Source: Microbacterium arabinogalactanolyticum (GTDB taxonomy: Bacteria; Actinomycetota; Actinomycetes; Actinomycetales; Microbacteriaceae). Taken from it: a stretch of 64,000 nt of DNA. Both the position numbers and the translations under genes were made by a program. This document shows, piece after piece, positions 19,005 through 28,405 of the stretch (the first letter of the stretch is position 1; every line of letters begins with the position of its first letter). Location of the stretch: NCBI RefSeq assembly GCF_030268005.1, contig NZ_BRZC01000002.1, positions 1 through 64,000 on the forward strand. The letters are read 5' to 3'. The notes under the pieces are model-generated. The model did no database searches. It had not been told where the DNA came from and was given only the letters and a program-made list of their open reading frames with translations.

Positions 19005-19795
19005 CCACCGCAGGAAACCAGGACGCCGAGGGCGTGCGGCTGCAGAAGGCGCTGGCGAACGCGGGCGTCGCATCGCGACGCGTGATCGAGCAGTACATCG
19101 TCGAGGGGCGCATCCGGGTCAACGGCCGCACCGTGAGCGAGCTCGGCACGCGCATCGACCCGGAGAACGATCTGATCGACGTGGACGGCACGGCCGTGCA
19201 GCTGGACGTCTCCAAGCGGTACGTCATGCTCAACAAGCCCACCGGCATCTACAGCACCATGCGCGACGAGAAGGGCCGCCCCGACCTGCGCCGCTTCACG
19301 AAGGAGTGGGAGGAGCGCCTGTACAACGTCGGCCGACTGGATGCCGAGACCAGCGGGCTGCTGATCCTGACCAACGACGGCGAGCTCGCGCACGTGCTCG
19401 CGCACCCCTCGTTCGGGGTGACGAAGGTGTACATCGCGAAGGTGTCGGGCACCGTGACCGCACAGACCATCGCCAAGCTGACGCGCGGCTTCGACCTGGA
19501 GGACGGCCCCATCAAGGCCGACAAGGCGAGGCTGCTCGACGCGTCGCGGGGGAGCAGCCTGGTCGAGCTGACCCTGCACTCCGGGCGGAACCGGATCGTG
19601 CGGCGCATGATGGCCGCCGTCGGCCATCCGGTCGAGGAGCTCGTGCGTCGCCAGTTCGGTCCGCTGCACCTGGGAACTCTCCCGGTCGGGAAGGCCAGGG
19701 AGCTGACTAAAATCGAACGAGGCGCATTGCTGACTCTGTCGCGCCAGGACACACCTGCGGCCGCGGGAGATGACGACAAGCAGGAGACCGAGTGA
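19001..19795 (+). CDS. rluB: 23S rRNA pseudouridine synthase RluB
   Basis: The 264-residue enzyme has an N-terminal S4 domain (VRLQKALANAGVASRRV) and an RsuA-family catalytic domain. The catalytic Asp is in NVGRLDAETSGLLIL. Further conserved parts are MLNKPTGIYST and SGRNRIVRRMMAAVGHPV. The expected product is a pseudouridine in 23S rRNA near the peptidyl-transferase region. It is coupled to scpB (ATGA) and to tyrA (GTGA). Confidence 0.94.
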   Translation: MTTAGNQDAEGVRLQKALANAGVASRRVIEQYIVEGRIRVNGRTVSELGTRIDPENDLIDVDGTAVQLDVSKRYVMLNKPTGIYSTMRDEKGRPDLRRFTKEWEERLYNVGRLDAETSGLLILTNDGELAHVLAHPSFGVTKVYIAKVSGTVTAQTIAKLTRGFDLEDGPIKADKARLLDASRGSSLVELTLHSGRNRIVRRMMAAVGHPVEELVRRQFGPLHLGTLPVGKARELTKIERGALLTLSRQDTPAAAGDDDKQETE

Positions 19796-20904
19796 GCGAC
19801 ACCACGAACGCCCGCGCATCGCGCGTGTCGGGCACCGTGCGCATCGTCGGCGCGGGCCTGCTCGGTGCGAGCATCGGACACGCGCTGCGCTCGCACGACG
19901 TGGACGTGGTGCTATCCGACGCCTCGCCCTCGCAGCTGCGGCTCGCGATCGACTACGGGGCGGGGCGCGCGGCGCGCGATGACGACGCTCCGAACCTGAT
20001 CGTGGTGGCCGTGCCGCCGGACGTGACCGCCGACGTCATCCAGGCAGAGCTCGAGGCGCATCCGGATGCCGTGGTGACCGACGTCGCCAGCGTGAAGCTG
20101 GAGCCGTACCAGGAGCTGCGCCGTCGTGGCGTGGATCTCACCCGGTACATCGGCTCGCACCCGCTCGCGGGACGTGAGCGCGGCGGGGCGATCTCGGCGC
20201 GCGCCGACCTGTTCATCGGCCGTCCGTGGGTGGTGTGCCGCGACGAGGAGACCCGCGCCGCGGACCTCGCGCTGGTCGAGGCGCTCGCACTGGACCTCGG
20301 CGCCACGCCGCTGGAGATGACGCCGGAGGAGCACGACCGCTCGGTCGCGCTGACCTCGCACGTGCCCCAGGTGGTGGCGAGCCTGCTGGCCGCCCGCCTG
20401 GCGGATGCCGATGCAGACGCGCTGCAGCTGGCGGGCCAAGGTGTGCGCGACACGACTCGCATCGCGGCATCCGCCCCTGAGCTGTGGGTGCAGATCCTGA
20501 GCGCGAACGCCGCGCCCGTCGTCGAGGTGCTCGACGCCCTCGCATCCGATCTGCGTGCCGTCTCCGACGCGCTGCGCGAGCCGGACGCGCCAGGCGCGCG
20601 CCGCGCCGTGGCGGATGCGATCCGGCAGGGCAACGAGGGCGTGGAGCGGCTTCCGGGCAAGCACGGCCAGAACCGCCGCTTCGAGCAGCTCATCGTCATG
20701 GTCGACGACACCCCCGGCCAGCTGGGCCGCCTGTTCGGCGAGCTGGGGGAGCTGGGTGTGAACGTGGAGGATCTGCGCCTGGAGCACTCGCCCGGAGCGC
20801 AGTTCGGCCTGGCCGACATCAGCGTGGCGCCGGCCGCACTGCGCGGCGCCATCGAGGGCCTGGAAGCACGCGGCTGGCGGATTGCGGGGAACACCAATGA
20901 CTGA
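19792..20904 (+). CDS. tyrA: Prephenate dehydrogenase
   Basis: The 370-residue enzyme of tyrosine synthesis oxidises prephenate to 4-hydroxyphenylpyruvate with NAD. Rossmann motif [11 protein letters not shown] is near residue 18, [10 protein letters not shown] follows, and the substrate-site segment [13 protein letters not shown] is present. A C-terminal ACT-type domain (~300-365, [19 protein letters not shown]) suggests allosteric control by tyrosine. GTG 19792 overlaps the rluB stop, and the 3' end overlaps cmk by 8 bases. Confidence 0.94.
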   Translation: MSDTTNARASRVSGTVRIVGAGLLGASIGHALRSHDVDVVLSDASPSQLRLAIDYGAGRAARDDDAPNLIVVAVPPDVTADVIQAELEAHPDAVVTDVASVKLEPYQELRRRGVDLTRYIGSHPLAGRERGGAISARADLFIGRPWVVCRDEETRAADLALVEALALDLGATPLEMTPEEHDRSVALTSHVPQVVASLLAARLADADADALQLAGQGVRDTTRIAASAPELWVQILSANAAPVVEVLDALASDLRAVSDALREPDAPGARRAVADAIRQGNEGVERLPGKHGQNRRFEQLIVMVDDTPGQLGRLFGELGELGVNVEDLRLEHSPGAQFGLADISVAPAALRGAIEGLEARGWRIAGNTND

Positions 20905-21592
20905 CGCGCACAAGTTCATCGCGATCGATGGGCCCGCCGGGTCCGGCAAGTCCAGCGTCTCCAAGGCCGTCGCACGCCGGCTCGACTACGGCTACCTCGA
21001 CACGGGCGCCGCCTACCGGGCGCTCGCCTGGCACGTGCTGGAGGGCGGCGCGGACACCGCGGATGCCGAGGCCGTTCGCTCCGCAGCATCCGACTTCCCC
21101 CTCTCGCAGCAGCTCGACCCCGACGACCGTCGCGTGCTGGTCGGCGGCGTCGACGTGACCGACGCGATCCGCGACCCCCGCGTGTCGGCCGCGGTGAGCG
21201 GCGTGGCGCGCGTGCCCGAGGTGCGCCTGCAGGTGAATGAGATCTTCCGGCGGATGGTGGCGGAGTCCGCCTATCCCGCCGTGGTCGTCGAGGGCCGTGA
21301 CATCACGACCGTCGTCGCCCCGGATGCGCCGGTGCGCATCCTGCTGACCGCCGCACCCGAGGTGCGCGCCGCCCGCCGTGCGGGCGAGCTCGCCGGCTCG
21401 GACGCGGCCGCCGTCGGCGAGGCAATGCGCAAGCGCGACGCCTCCGACAGCAGCGTCGTCGACTTCCTCAACGCCGCACCCGGCGTGACGGTGGTCGACT
21501 CCACGCATCTGGATTTCACACAGACCATCGATGCCGTGCTCGCTGTGATCGAGCGCGCCTTCGATGCCGACAAGGAGCCCCACCATGGCTGA
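20897..21592 (+). CDS. cmk: Cytidylate kinase
   Basis: The 231-residue enzyme phosphorylates CMP/dCMP. P-loop [14 protein letters not shown] lies at the N-terminus. [13 protein letters not shown] is the NMP-binding segment, and [16 protein letters not shown] is the conserved middle motif of the Cmk family. ATG 20897 overlaps the tyrA end, and the stop overlaps der by 8 bases. Confidence 0.96.
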   Translation: MTDAHKFIAIDGPAGSGKSSVSKAVARRLDYGYLDTGAAYRALAWHVLEGGADTADAEAVRSAASDFPLSQQLDPDDRRVLVGGVDVTDAIRDPRVSAAVSGVARVPEVRLQVNEIFRRMVAESAYPAVVVEGRDITTVVAPDAPVRILLTAAPEVRAARRAGELAGSDAAAVGEAMRKRDASDSSVVDFLNAAPGVTVVDSTHLDFTQTIDAVLAVIERAFDADKEPHHG

Positions 21593-23105
21593 TGAAGAGT
21601 ACGAGGGCGGCCCCGACCACCTCGCCGAGAAGATGGCCGAGCTCGACGAGCAGCTGGCCGACCAGCGCGCCGACCTCATGCGCGCTACCCTCGCCGACTA
21701 CGACCTGGACGAGGAGGACGCGCACCTGCTCGAGGGCGTGACCCTCGGCGAGGACGGCATCACGGTCATGCCGGCGCTGCCGGTCGTGGCGATCGTGGGT
21801 CGCCCGAACGTGGGCAAGTCGGCGCTGGTGAACCGCATCCTGGGCCGCCGCGAGGCCGTCGTGGAGGACACCCCCGGCGTCACGCGCGACCGCGTCACCT
21901 ACAAGGCCGAGTGGATGGAGCGGCGCTTCTCGCTCGTGGACACCGGCGGGTGGGAGCCCGATGCCAAGGGCATCGACCGCTCCGTGGCCGCGCAGGCCGA
22001 GGTCGCGATCGACCTGGCCGACATGGTGCTGTTCGTCGTCGACGCGAAGGTCGGCGCCACCTCCACGGACGAGCACGTCGTCAAGCTGCTGCGCAAGAGC
22101 GGCAAGCCGGTGTTCCTCATCGCGAACAAGATCGACGATGCCCGTCAGGAGCCCGAAGCCGCAGCTCTCTGGAACCTGGGTCTGGGGGAACCGTACCCCG
22201 TCTCCGCGATCCACGGACGCGGCGTCGCCGACCTGCTGGACATGATCGTCGAGAAGCTGCCGGAGGTCTCGGCGGTGGCCAAGGCCGAGATCGGCGGCCC
22301 GCGCCGCGTGGCGATCCTGGGTCGGCCGAACGTGGGCAAGTCCTCGCTGCTGAACAAGGCGGCCAAGGAGGAGCGCGTGGTCGTCAACGACCTCGCCGGC
22401 ACCACACGCGACCCGGTGGACGAGATCGTCGAGCTGGGCGGCAAGATGTGGCGGCTGGTCGACACCGCCGGCATCCGCCGCCGTGTGCACCTGCAGCAGG
22501 GCGCCGACTTCTACGCGTCGCTGCGCACCTCCGCGGCGCTGGAGAAGGCGGAGGTCGCGATCGTCGTCCTCGACGTGAGTCAGCCCATCAGCGTTCAGGA
22601 CCTCAACATCATCGACATGGTGCTGGAGTCGGGCCGTGCGCTGGTGCTCGCGTTCAACAAGTGGGATCGCCTGTCGGACGACGACATGGAGAACTCCGAC
22701 CGCCGCCGCTACCTGGAGCGGGAGATCGAGCAGGACCTGGCGCACGTCGCGTGGGCTCCGCGCGTGAACATCTCGGCGAAGACCGGATGGCACTTCGACA
22801 AGCTCGTGCCCGCACTGGAGCGCGCGCTGGAGAACTGGGACCGTCGTATCCCGACCGGCAAGTTCAACGCGTTCATCACCGAGCTCGTGGCCGCGCACCC
22901 GCACCCGCTGCGCGGTGGCAAGCAGCCGCGCATCCTGTTCGGCACGCAGGCGTCGACCCGTCCGCCGACATTCGTGCTGTTCACGACGGGCTTCCTCGAC
23001 CCGGGCTACCGCCGGTTCGTGCAGCGCCGCCTGCGCGAGCTGTACTCGTTCGAGGGCACGCCGATCGTGATCAACATGCGCGTGCGGGAGCGGCGCCAGC
23101 GCTAG
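21585..23105 (+). CDS. der: Ribosome-associated GTPase Der (EngA)
   Basis: The 506-residue protein has two tandem G domains, each with GRPNVGKS (near 70 and 245), and NKID/NKWD specificity motifs. A C-terminal KH-like domain follows. It works in 50S subunit maturation. An acidic N-terminal extension of about 60 residues ([13 protein letters not shown] onward) precedes the first G domain, as in other actinobacteria. It ends the parA-to-der block. Confidence 0.96.
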   Translation: MADEEYEGGPDHLAEKMAELDEQLADQRADLMRATLADYDLDEEDAHLLEGVTLGEDGITVMPALPVVAIVGRPNVGKSALVNRILGRREAVVEDTPGVTRDRVTYKAEWMERRFSLVDTGGWEPDAKGIDRSVAAQAEVAIDLADMVLFVVDAKVGATSTDEHVVKLLRKSGKPVFLIANKIDDARQEPEAAALWNLGLGEPYPVSAIHGRGVADLLDMIVEKLPEVSAVAKAEIGGPRRVAILGRPNVGKSSLLNKAAKEERVVVNDLAGTTRDPVDEIVELGGKMWRLVDTAGIRRRVHLQQGADFYASLRTSAALEKAEVAIVVLDVSQPISVQDLNIIDMVLESGRALVLAFNKWDRLSDDDMENSDRRRYLEREIEQDLAHVAWAPRVNISAKTGWHFDKLVPALERALENWDRRIPTGKFNAFITELVAAHPHPLRGGKQPRILFGTQASTRPPTFVLFTTGFLDPGYRRFVQRRLRELYSFEGTPIVINMRVRERRQR

Positions 23106-23130
23106 CGCTGCCGCCGGGTCTCCCGACTGG

Positions 23131-23151
23131 GTCCCTGAGCCCGTCGAAGGG
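23131..23151 (+). repeat. Short dispersed-type element (CCCTGAGC-n-GTCGAAGGG)
   Basis: The sequence around CCCTGAGCCCGTCGAAGGG in the der-downstream gap resembles a short palindromic intergenic element that I recall as frequent in many high-GC bacterial genomes. I see only one copy in this window, so the call rests on recognition of the motif, not on local repetition. Confidence 0.4.
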
Positions 23152-23225
23152 ATAATGGGGAACGGATGCCATGATCCCGGCATCCGTTCCCGCCTGGCCC
23201 ACGAGGCCTGCCGAAGGAGACTGCG

Positions 23226-24296
23226 ATGACGCACACCCTGCCCCTGCCCGACTTCGCCCACGAGCGCGTGGAGGTGACGACGGGACGGCGCAGCGGCCTC
23301 TTCATCGCCGTCGCGCTGCACTCCTCTGTGCTCGGCTCCGCTCTGGGCGGGGCGCGGCTGTGGACCTATCCGCACTGGAGCGACGCCCTCGGCGACGCCC
23401 TGCGCCTTTCGGCCGCGATGACGCTGAAGAACGCCGCGGCCGGTCTGGATGCGGGTGGCGGCAAGTCCGTCATCCGCCTGGAGCCGGGGCAGACCCTGGA
23501 TGCTGATCGGCGTCGCGCCGCGTTCCTCGATCTCGGGGATGCCGTGGAGCTTCTCGACGGTCGCTATCGCACGGCGGAGGACGTGGGCTCCACGACCGAG
23601 GACATGCTCACGGTGAGCGAGCGCACGCAGCATGTGGTGGGCCTGCCGTCGACTGTCGGCGGTTCCGGGGAACCGGCGGGTCCCACCAGCCTGGGCGTGT
23701 ACGCCTCGCTGCAGGCGGTCCTGGAGCGCATCACCGGCTCGGCTTCCGCCGACGGGCGCCGGGTGACGATCTCGGGCCTCGGGCAGGTCGGCGGACGTCT
23801 CGCCGCGCGCCTGGCGGAGCAGGGCGCACAGCTGACCGTGACCGACATCAACCCCGCACGGCGCTCGTTCGCCGAGGAACTCGGGGCGACATGGGTCGAG
23901 CCGGGCACCGAGCACCTGGTTGCCGGTGACGTGTTCGTTCCCGCCGGCATCGGCGGTGTGCTGACCGACGAGGTCATCGACGTACTGGACGTGAAGGCCG
24001 TGTGCGGCCCCGCGAACAACCCGCTGGCCGACCGCTCCGGAGCGGATCGCCTCGCCGGACGCGGCATCCTGTACGCGCCCGACTTCGTCGTCAACGCGGG
24101 CGGCGTGATCTACCTCGACCTGGAAGCGAAGCAGCTCGGCACGAGCGACGAGATCATGGCCCGCGTCGCCGCGATCGGCGACACCGTGCGCACCATCCTG
24201 GACGACGCCGAGGAGCGGGGCGTCACGCCGCTGCAGGCGGCCGAGGAGCTCGCCGCAGCGCGGCTGCGTGCCGGTGCCGCGGTGGGCGCGCGGTAA
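23226..24296 (+). CDS. Leucine/valine (Glu/Leu/Phe/Val family) dehydrogenase
   Basis: The 356-residue NAD-dependent amino-acid dehydrogenase has the catalytic Lys region AMTLKNAAAGLDAGGGKSVI, the DVGSTTEDM segment and a C-terminal Rossmann domain with GLGQVGGRLAARL. Its length matches leucine/valine dehydrogenases (~350-365), not glutamate dehydrogenases. It would deaminate branched-chain amino acids to 2-oxo acids. ATG 23226 follows GAAGGAGA. It is probably monocistronic or co-transcribed with the acetyltransferase 29 bases downstream. Confidence 0.9.
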   Translation: MTHTLPLPDFAHERVEVTTGRRSGLFIAVALHSSVLGSALGGARLWTYPHWSDALGDALRLSAAMTLKNAAAGLDAGGGKSVIRLEPGQTLDADRRRAAFLDLGDAVELLDGRYRTAEDVGSTTEDMLTVSERTQHVVGLPSTVGGSGEPAGPTSLGVYASLQAVLERITGSASADGRRVTISGLGQVGGRLAARLAEQGAQLTVTDINPARRSFAEELGATWVEPGTEHLVAGDVFVPAGIGGVLTDEVIDVLDVKAVCGPANNPLADRSGADRLAGRGILYAPDFVVNAGGVIYLDLEAKQLGTSDEIMARVAAIGDTVRTILDDAEERGVTPLQAAEELAAARLRAGAAVGAR

Positions 24297-24325
24297 CGCG
24301 AGAACCGATCGACGAGAGGACGACG

Positions 24326-24778
24326 ATGGGCGACGGCACGCAGCACGAGGTGGAGGTTCTCACCTCGGTCAGCGATGAGGATGCCGCCGACCTGCGGCAT
24401 CTGCTCGGACTGCTCTCCACGACCGCCGTGTTCGATCGGGCTCGCATCGAGTCGATGATCACGCACGACGCGACGGAGGTGCTGGTCGTCCGTGAGCAGG
24501 GCCGGATCGTCGGCATGACCACGGTCGTCACGTTCCCGCTCCCGACGGGCATCCGCGGGATCGTCGAGGATGTCGCCGTCCACGAGTCGATGCGCGGGAA
24601 GGGGATCGCCCGTCTGCTGCTGGAGCGGGCGACCCTTCTCGCGCGGGAACGCGGGCTGAGGACGCTGGATCTGACCTCACGCCCGTCGCGCGAGGCGGCG
24701 CTGCGGCTGTACGAGTCGGTCGGGTTCGTCCGCCGCGACACGAACGTGCTGCGATACGCTCCGGATGCCGTGAGCTGA
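24326..24778 (+). CDS. GNAT-family N-acetyltransferase
   Basis: The 150-residue protein has acetyl-CoA loop motif A as VHESMRGKGIARLLLERA and the C-terminal EAALRLYESVGFVRRDTNV segment of GNAT enzymes. ATG 24326 follows GAGAGGACG. The substrate is unknown; a small-molecule or amino-acid target is typical of this size class. Confidence 0.88.
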   Translation: MGDGTQHEVEVLTSVSDEDAADLRHLLGLLSTTAVFDRARIESMITHDATEVLVVREQGRIVGMTTVVTFPLPTGIRGIVEDVAVHESMRGKGIARLLLERATLLARERGLRTLDLTSRPSREAALRLYESVGFVRRDTNVLRYAPDAVS

Positions 24779-24830
24779 CTCACTTCGTCTTCGTGGCCGC
24801 TGCACCGTGCAGCTGTGAAAGGCTGAACGG

Positions 24831-25736
24831 GTGACGATCATTCCTGTGCAACCCGGTGAGCCGCGCCGTCCGGACGGACCGCGGGACCCGGGGGACGCAT
24901 GGGTCGTCGCGGAGTCGGGTGAGCGGTACTGGGGCCGATTCGGCGCCGCCGGCGTGCTCGCGTTCGACCCCGAGCGCGGCGTGCTGCTGCAGCATCGGGT
25001 GGGCTGGAGTCACTTCGGCGGCACCTGGGGCATCCCCGGTGGCGCGCTGCATGAGGGCGAGTCCGCGCGCGACGGCGCGCTGCGCGAGGCCCAGGAGGAG
25101 GCCGGGATCCCCGACGGCGCCCTGCGGGCACGGTTCGCGAGTGTGCTGGATCTGCGGATCTGGTCGTACACGACCGTGGTCGCCGACGTGGTGTCGTCGT
25201 TCGAGCCGGTGATCAGCGACCCCGAGAGCCTCGCACTCGAGTGGGTGCCGGTGGACCAGGTGGACCAGCGTCCGCTGCATCCGGGTTTCGGCGCGGCGTG
25301 GCCTGCTCTGCACGCCCTGCTGTCCGTGCGGCCTGCGGTCGTCGTCGATGCGGCCAACGTCGTGGGTTCGGTGCCCGACGGCTGGTGGAAGGATCGCGTC
25401 GGTGCGGCGGAGCGGCTGCGTGAGCGGCTGTCGACGTGGACGGCCAGGGGAGTGGTCGCGCCCGGTCTCGGTGTGGGGGCGGATCTCTGGTATCCGCCGG
25501 TGTCGATGGTCGTGGAGGGCGCGGCGCGGGAGATCGCGGATGCCGTTGATGAGCGCGTCGAGATCGTGCGCGCGTCCGGCGCAGGCGACGACGCGATCGT
25601 CTCGGAGACGCGACGGCTGCGTGATGGCGGGTTCTCGGTGACGGCCGTCACGAGTGACCGAGGTCTGCGCGCACGCCTGGAGGAACTCGGGGCTCAGGTG
25701 CAGTCGTCCGGCTGGCTGCTGGAGCGGTTGGGCTGA
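24831..25736 (+). CDS. Nudix hydrolase fused to a NYN/PIN-like domain
   Basis: The protein has 301 residues with two domains. Residues 35-150 form a Nudix domain with a perfect box (G71, E77, R85-E86, E89-E90, G92). Residues 168-301 resemble the NYN/PIN-fold nuclease family (YacP-like): VVVDAANVVGS with Asp173, GAGDDAIV with Asp253/254, and VTSDRGLR with Asp276, spaced as the metal-binding acids of PIN folds. It may join nucleotide clean-up with RNA cleavage, but this is inference. GTG 24831 is the start; in-frame upstream codons have no better RBS. Confidence 0.85.
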   Translation: MTIIPVQPGEPRRPDGPRDPGDAWVVAESGERYWGRFGAAGVLAFDPERGVLLQHRVGWSHFGGTWGIPGGALHEGESARDGALREAQEEAGIPDGALRARFASVLDLRIWSYTTVVADVVSSFEPVISDPESLALEWVPVDQVDQRPLHPGFGAAWPALHALLSVRPAVVVDAANVVGSVPDGWWKDRVGAAERLRERLSTWTARGVVAPGLGVGADLWYPPVSMVVEGAAREIADAVDERVEIVRASGAGDDAIVSETRRLRDGGFSVTAVTSDRGLRARLEELGAQVQSSGWLLERLG

Positions 25737-25794
25737 GGGAACCAGGGGCGCTCCTGACGAGATCGCGGCGGGGCGTCGAGTCGACGGCGCGTTC

Positions 25795-26169
25795 TCAGAG
25801 ATCGTCGCGCCCGCGCAGGCGATCGATCTCGCGGCGCTCCCGTTTCGTCGGTCGCCCCGCTCCACGGTCGCGGACCGCGAGCATGGCCACCGGGTCACGC
25901 GGCGGGGTGCGATCGTCGTAGGCGGTGGCCGCCACAGGTGCGCCGACGCGCTTGGTCAGGGTCTGCCGCACGATGAGGATCCGGTCGAAGCCGGAGATCC
26001 GCACCCGCACCTCGTCGCCCGGCTTCACCGTCTGCGCGGCCTTGATGCGCTCACCGTTCACGCGCACGTGCCCCGCGCGGACGGCTGTCGTGGCGGCCGA
26101 TCGGGTCTTGTACACGCGGACGGCCCATAGCCAGCTGTCGATGCGCGCCGGCTTCACAGCATCCGTCAT
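25795..26169 (-). CDS. S4-domain RNA-binding protein (Hsp15-like)
   Basis: The 124-residue protein has an S4 domain at the N-terminus (ARIDSWLWAVRVYKTRSAA, then AGHVRVNGERIKAAQTVKPG) and a basic C-terminal tail (GRPTKRERREIDRLRGR). It resembles Hsp15/HslR, which binds stalled 50S-nascent-chain complexes. Start 26169 overlaps the stop of the membrane-protein gene upstream (ATGA). Read-through extensions to 26484 are in the wrong context. Confidence 0.88.
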   Translation of the reverse strand: MTDAVKPARIDSWLWAVRVYKTRSAATTAVRAGHVRVNGERIKAAQTVKPGDEVRVRISGFDRILIVRQTLTKRVGAPVAATAYDDRTPPRDPVAMLAVRDRGAGRPTKRERREIDRLRGRDDL

Positions 26170-26831
26170 CGTGTCTCTCGTCTCGCCAGGGTGTGAAGCA
26201 CGCCCCACACGATGAGTCCCTGGCCGATCGTGTACGTGATCATCACGGCCGGGCTCATCCATCCGGGCAGGCCCTCGGGCAGGAAGAGCCGGAACGCGAG
26301 GATCGAGTCGCTGGCGAGGAAGAACGCGCCGCCGATCGTGACGATCGGATGGCAGCGCGCCGCGGTCGCGGCCGTGCCGGCGAGGACGAGCCCGTACGCC
26401 GCCACGGCGGGGAACAGGCCGCCGGTGTGAGGTCCGAGGATCGACAGCATCCCCACCCACCAGGCGACGTAGACGAGCGTCCACCAGGGCAGGCGACGGA
26501 CGCGCGCGAAGCGGAGGAACAGCACGATGTAGCCGATGTGCGCGATGCCGAAGAAGCCCAGCATGAGGGGCAGCTCGGGCAGCGTCGGGAAGAAGGCGCC
26601 CGCGGAATCGCCCAGCCAGGAGAAGAGCAGGGCGGCGAGCAGGAGGCCGACGACTGCCCGCGGTCGCAGTCGGGGCGCGGCGGCGACGGGGAGCGCCAGC
26701 AGCGGCATCAGCCAGAGCTTGGTCGGCGGTGCCAGCGGGCTGTCCAGGGCGATCGCTGAGACGTGGATGATCGACAGGACGACGTACGGGACCCAGGCGA
26801 GAATGTCGAGAAGCCGGATGCTGCGGGGCAT
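26166..26831 (-). CDS. YhhN-family membrane protein (lysoplasmalogenase-like)
   Basis: The protein has 221 residues and about eight hydrophobic segments. FSWLGDSAGAFFP, LGFFGIAHIGYIVLF and GGAFFLASDSILAF match the YhhN/TMEM86 family, whose characterised members hydrolyse the vinyl-ether bond of lysoplasmalogens. Start ATG 26831 is favoured by GGAGAAG 5 bases upstream. A GTG at 26873, overlapping the previous stop as GTGA, would add 14 residues. It is the middle gene of a three-gene minus-strand unit. Confidence 0.82.
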   Translation of the reverse strand: MPRSIRLLDILAWVPYVVLSIIHVSAIALDSPLAPPTKLWLMPLLALPVAAAPRLRPRAVVGLLLAALLFSWLGDSAGAFFPTLPELPLMLGFFGIAHIGYIVLFLRFARVRRLPWWTLVYVAWWVGMLSILGPHTGGLFPAVAAYGLVLAGTAATAARCHPIVTIGGAFFLASDSILAFRLFLPEGLPGWMSPAVMITYTIGQGLIVWGVLHTLARRETR

Positions 26832-26869
26832 CCGCTCTTCTCCGACTGGGTGCGAGAGGGCCGGCGAAC

Positions 26870-27325
26870 TCACGACTCGACCGTCACGGCGGCGACGGTG
26901 CCGTTGGCGGCCAGGTGCGCGGCGGGCCAGTAGCCCTCGGGGAAGTGCTGGCCGCAGGTGTCCACGAAATGCAGCACGATCTCGTCGTCGGAGGATGCCT
27001 CGATCGCCTCGAGTCTCAGGTCGGCTGCGCCCTCGTCCAGCTCGTGAGCCTCGGGCTCGACGTCGCTGAAGTGGGTGATCACGGCATCCGACGCGCGCCG
27101 GCGGATGCCGTCGATGTCGGCCACCACCGAGCGGAGCCGGGGGAGCCGCGAGCGCACGTCGTCGATCTCGGGACCGTCAATCATCAGCTCGATGTCGGCG
27201 TCGCCGTCGGCGACGCTGCCCGCGTACCAGTCGTGGACGGCGACCGTGCCGCCGTCGAAGGTGCTCTCGGCGCGGGTGAGGACGCCGAGTTCGGGGTCGT
27301 CGATCGACGGATGCTGTGCGCTCAT
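26870..27325 (-). CDS. Acidic hypothetical protein
   Basis: This 151-residue soluble acidic protein carries no recognisable catalytic motif. Visible features are TFDGGTVAVHDWYAG near residue 25, the acidic segment HFSDVEPEAHELDEG, and a C-terminal CGQHFPEGYWPAAHLAANG. It may be DUF2004-like, but I am not sure. It appears to be first gene of the minus-strand unit leading to the YhhN and S4 genes. Confidence 0.7.
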   Translation of the reverse strand: MSAQHPSIDDPELGVLTRAESTFDGGTVAVHDWYAGSVADGDADIELMIDGPEIDDVRSRLPRLRSVVADIDGIRRRASDAVITHFSDVEPEAHELDEGAADLRLEAIEASSDDEIVLHFVDTCGQHFPEGYWPAAHLAANGTVAAVTVES

Positions 27326-27347
27326 GGCTTCACGGTAGCGCGGACGG

Positions 27348-27929
27348 TCATTCCAGCTGGCGCACCACGAGGACGCGTCCGCGGGTGAGCGGCTCGGTCT
27401 GGCGGAATCCGTGGGCGAGGAACGTGGACAGCGTGCCGTGGAAGAGGTCGTTGGAGTGATGCGTGCCCTCGGAGGTGTCCACGGGATACGCCTCGATGAG
27501 ACGCGCTCCGGATTCGCGCGCGTAATCGATCGCGGCCTTCAGGAGCTGGGCGCTCAGGCCCTTGCCGCGATGGTCGCGGCGGATGACGAAGCAGGTCACC
27601 GCCCACACGCTCGCGTCGTCCAGCGGCTCGGCGGTGGCGGCGACGATCGCCCTGGTGCGGACGATGCGCGTCTGCGCGCTGCGAGGTCCGATGCGGATCC
27701 AGCCGGCGGCCTCACCGTCGACATAGGCGATGAGCCCCGGCGGGGGACCGGCCGCGATCTCGTCCTTGAGCATGTCGCGCCGCTGCTCGACGGTGGTGGA
27801 CTGCCACTCCTTGTTGCTCACGACGGGCCAGATGCACTGGCAGCTGCGGCCGTCTCCGCCTCCCGTGAGGGAATGCTGCACGTCGTCCCACCGACTGATC
27901 GTCGCGCGTTCCGTGGTGATCGAAGTCAT
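27348..27929 (-). CDS. GNAT-family N-acetyltransferase
   Basis: The 193-residue protein contains the acetyl-CoA pyrophosphate loop as RRDHRGKGLSAQLLKAA and the C-terminal HHSNDLFHGTLSTFLAHGF segment. The N-terminal CQCIWPVVSNKEWQ belongs to a distinct GNAT subgroup seen in actinobacteria. ATG 27929 is chosen. An ATG at 27959 would add MSDTARSVPC. Neither has a clear RBS. The 3' end lies 22 bases from the preceding gene on the same strand. Confidence 0.82.
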   Translation of the reverse strand: MTSITTERATISRWDDVQHSLTGGGDGRSCQCIWPVVSNKEWQSTTVEQRRDMLKDEIAAGPPPGLIAYVDGEAAGWIRIGPRSAQTRIVRTRAIVAATAEPLDDASVWAVTCFVIRRDHRGKGLSAQLLKAAIDYARESGARLIEAYPVDTSEGTHHSNDLFHGTLSTFLAHGFRQTEPLTRGRVLVVRQLE

Positions 27930-28019
27930 GCAGGGCACGCTACGCGCGGTATCGGACATCGGCAACGGGCCGCGCGCCACGCCCGGACGGCGCGGTTCGC
28001 GCAGGCCCCATTCGTCGGC

Positions 28020-28025
28020 TAGGAT
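28020..28025 (+). promoter_or_regulatory. Likely -10 box of tRNA-Pro
   Basis: TAGGAT lies 34 bases before the tRNA 5' end, at a fitting distance for a tRNA promoter with a short leader. No strong -35 is visible. Confidence 0.4.
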
Positions 28026-28059
28026 TGTGGAGTTGCCCGCGCTCCGGTGCGGATCACAA

Positions 28060-28134
<75 letters not shown>

Positions 28135-28137
28135 AAA

Positions 28138-28170
28138 AACCCCGATCAGAAGCTAATTCTGATCGGGGTT
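28138..28170 (+). terminator. Terminator after tRNA-Pro, island-borne
   Basis: A perfect 14-bp inverted repeat (AACCCCGATCAGAA, 28138-28151, with its complement at 28157-28170) around a 5-base loop begins 4 bases after the attL core. It supplies a new end for the tRNA transcript in place of the original terminators displaced to 34256 onward. Confidence 0.85.
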
Positions 28171-28190
28171 TCGTTGTCTCATGCGTGCGA

Positions 28191-28229
28191 TGTCACCGCA
28201 GATGTCACCAGTAAGAAGCCAATGTCACC
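28191..28229 (+). repeat. Left array of three TGTCACC boxes
   Basis: TGTCACC occurs at 28191, 28203 and 28223 (start-to-start spacing 12 and 20). The same spacing recurs at the right end (34079, 34091, 34111). The first box is 57 bases inside the attL core. These are candidate integrase arm-type sites. Confidence 0.6.
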
Positions 28230-28404
28230 GTGACACGCCCGTCATGTTTTGAAGGCCTGTCTCCCAAGATAGCGCTCGTGGTCGCTTTGTGTCTGGATGA
28301 GTTGCTCGTTCGGAACCTGTCTCCAAAGAGCCAAGATCGCAGGTTCAATTTGCCTCTGCTCAGGAGGAACTACACGCAGTTGCCACCCGTTGATCGCTTT
28401 GTGT
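28230..28404. other. Island gap with only weak coding signs
   Basis: No convincing gene is seen here. A minus-strand frame (28490 to 28242, 82 residues) has a protein-like C-terminal half (NGWQLRVVPPEQRQIEPAI) and could be a remnant. Two short repeats are present: CCTGTCTCC-AAGA near 28257 and 28317, and TCGCTTTGTGT at 28282 and 28394. Confidence 0.3.
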
Positions 28405-28405
28405 T

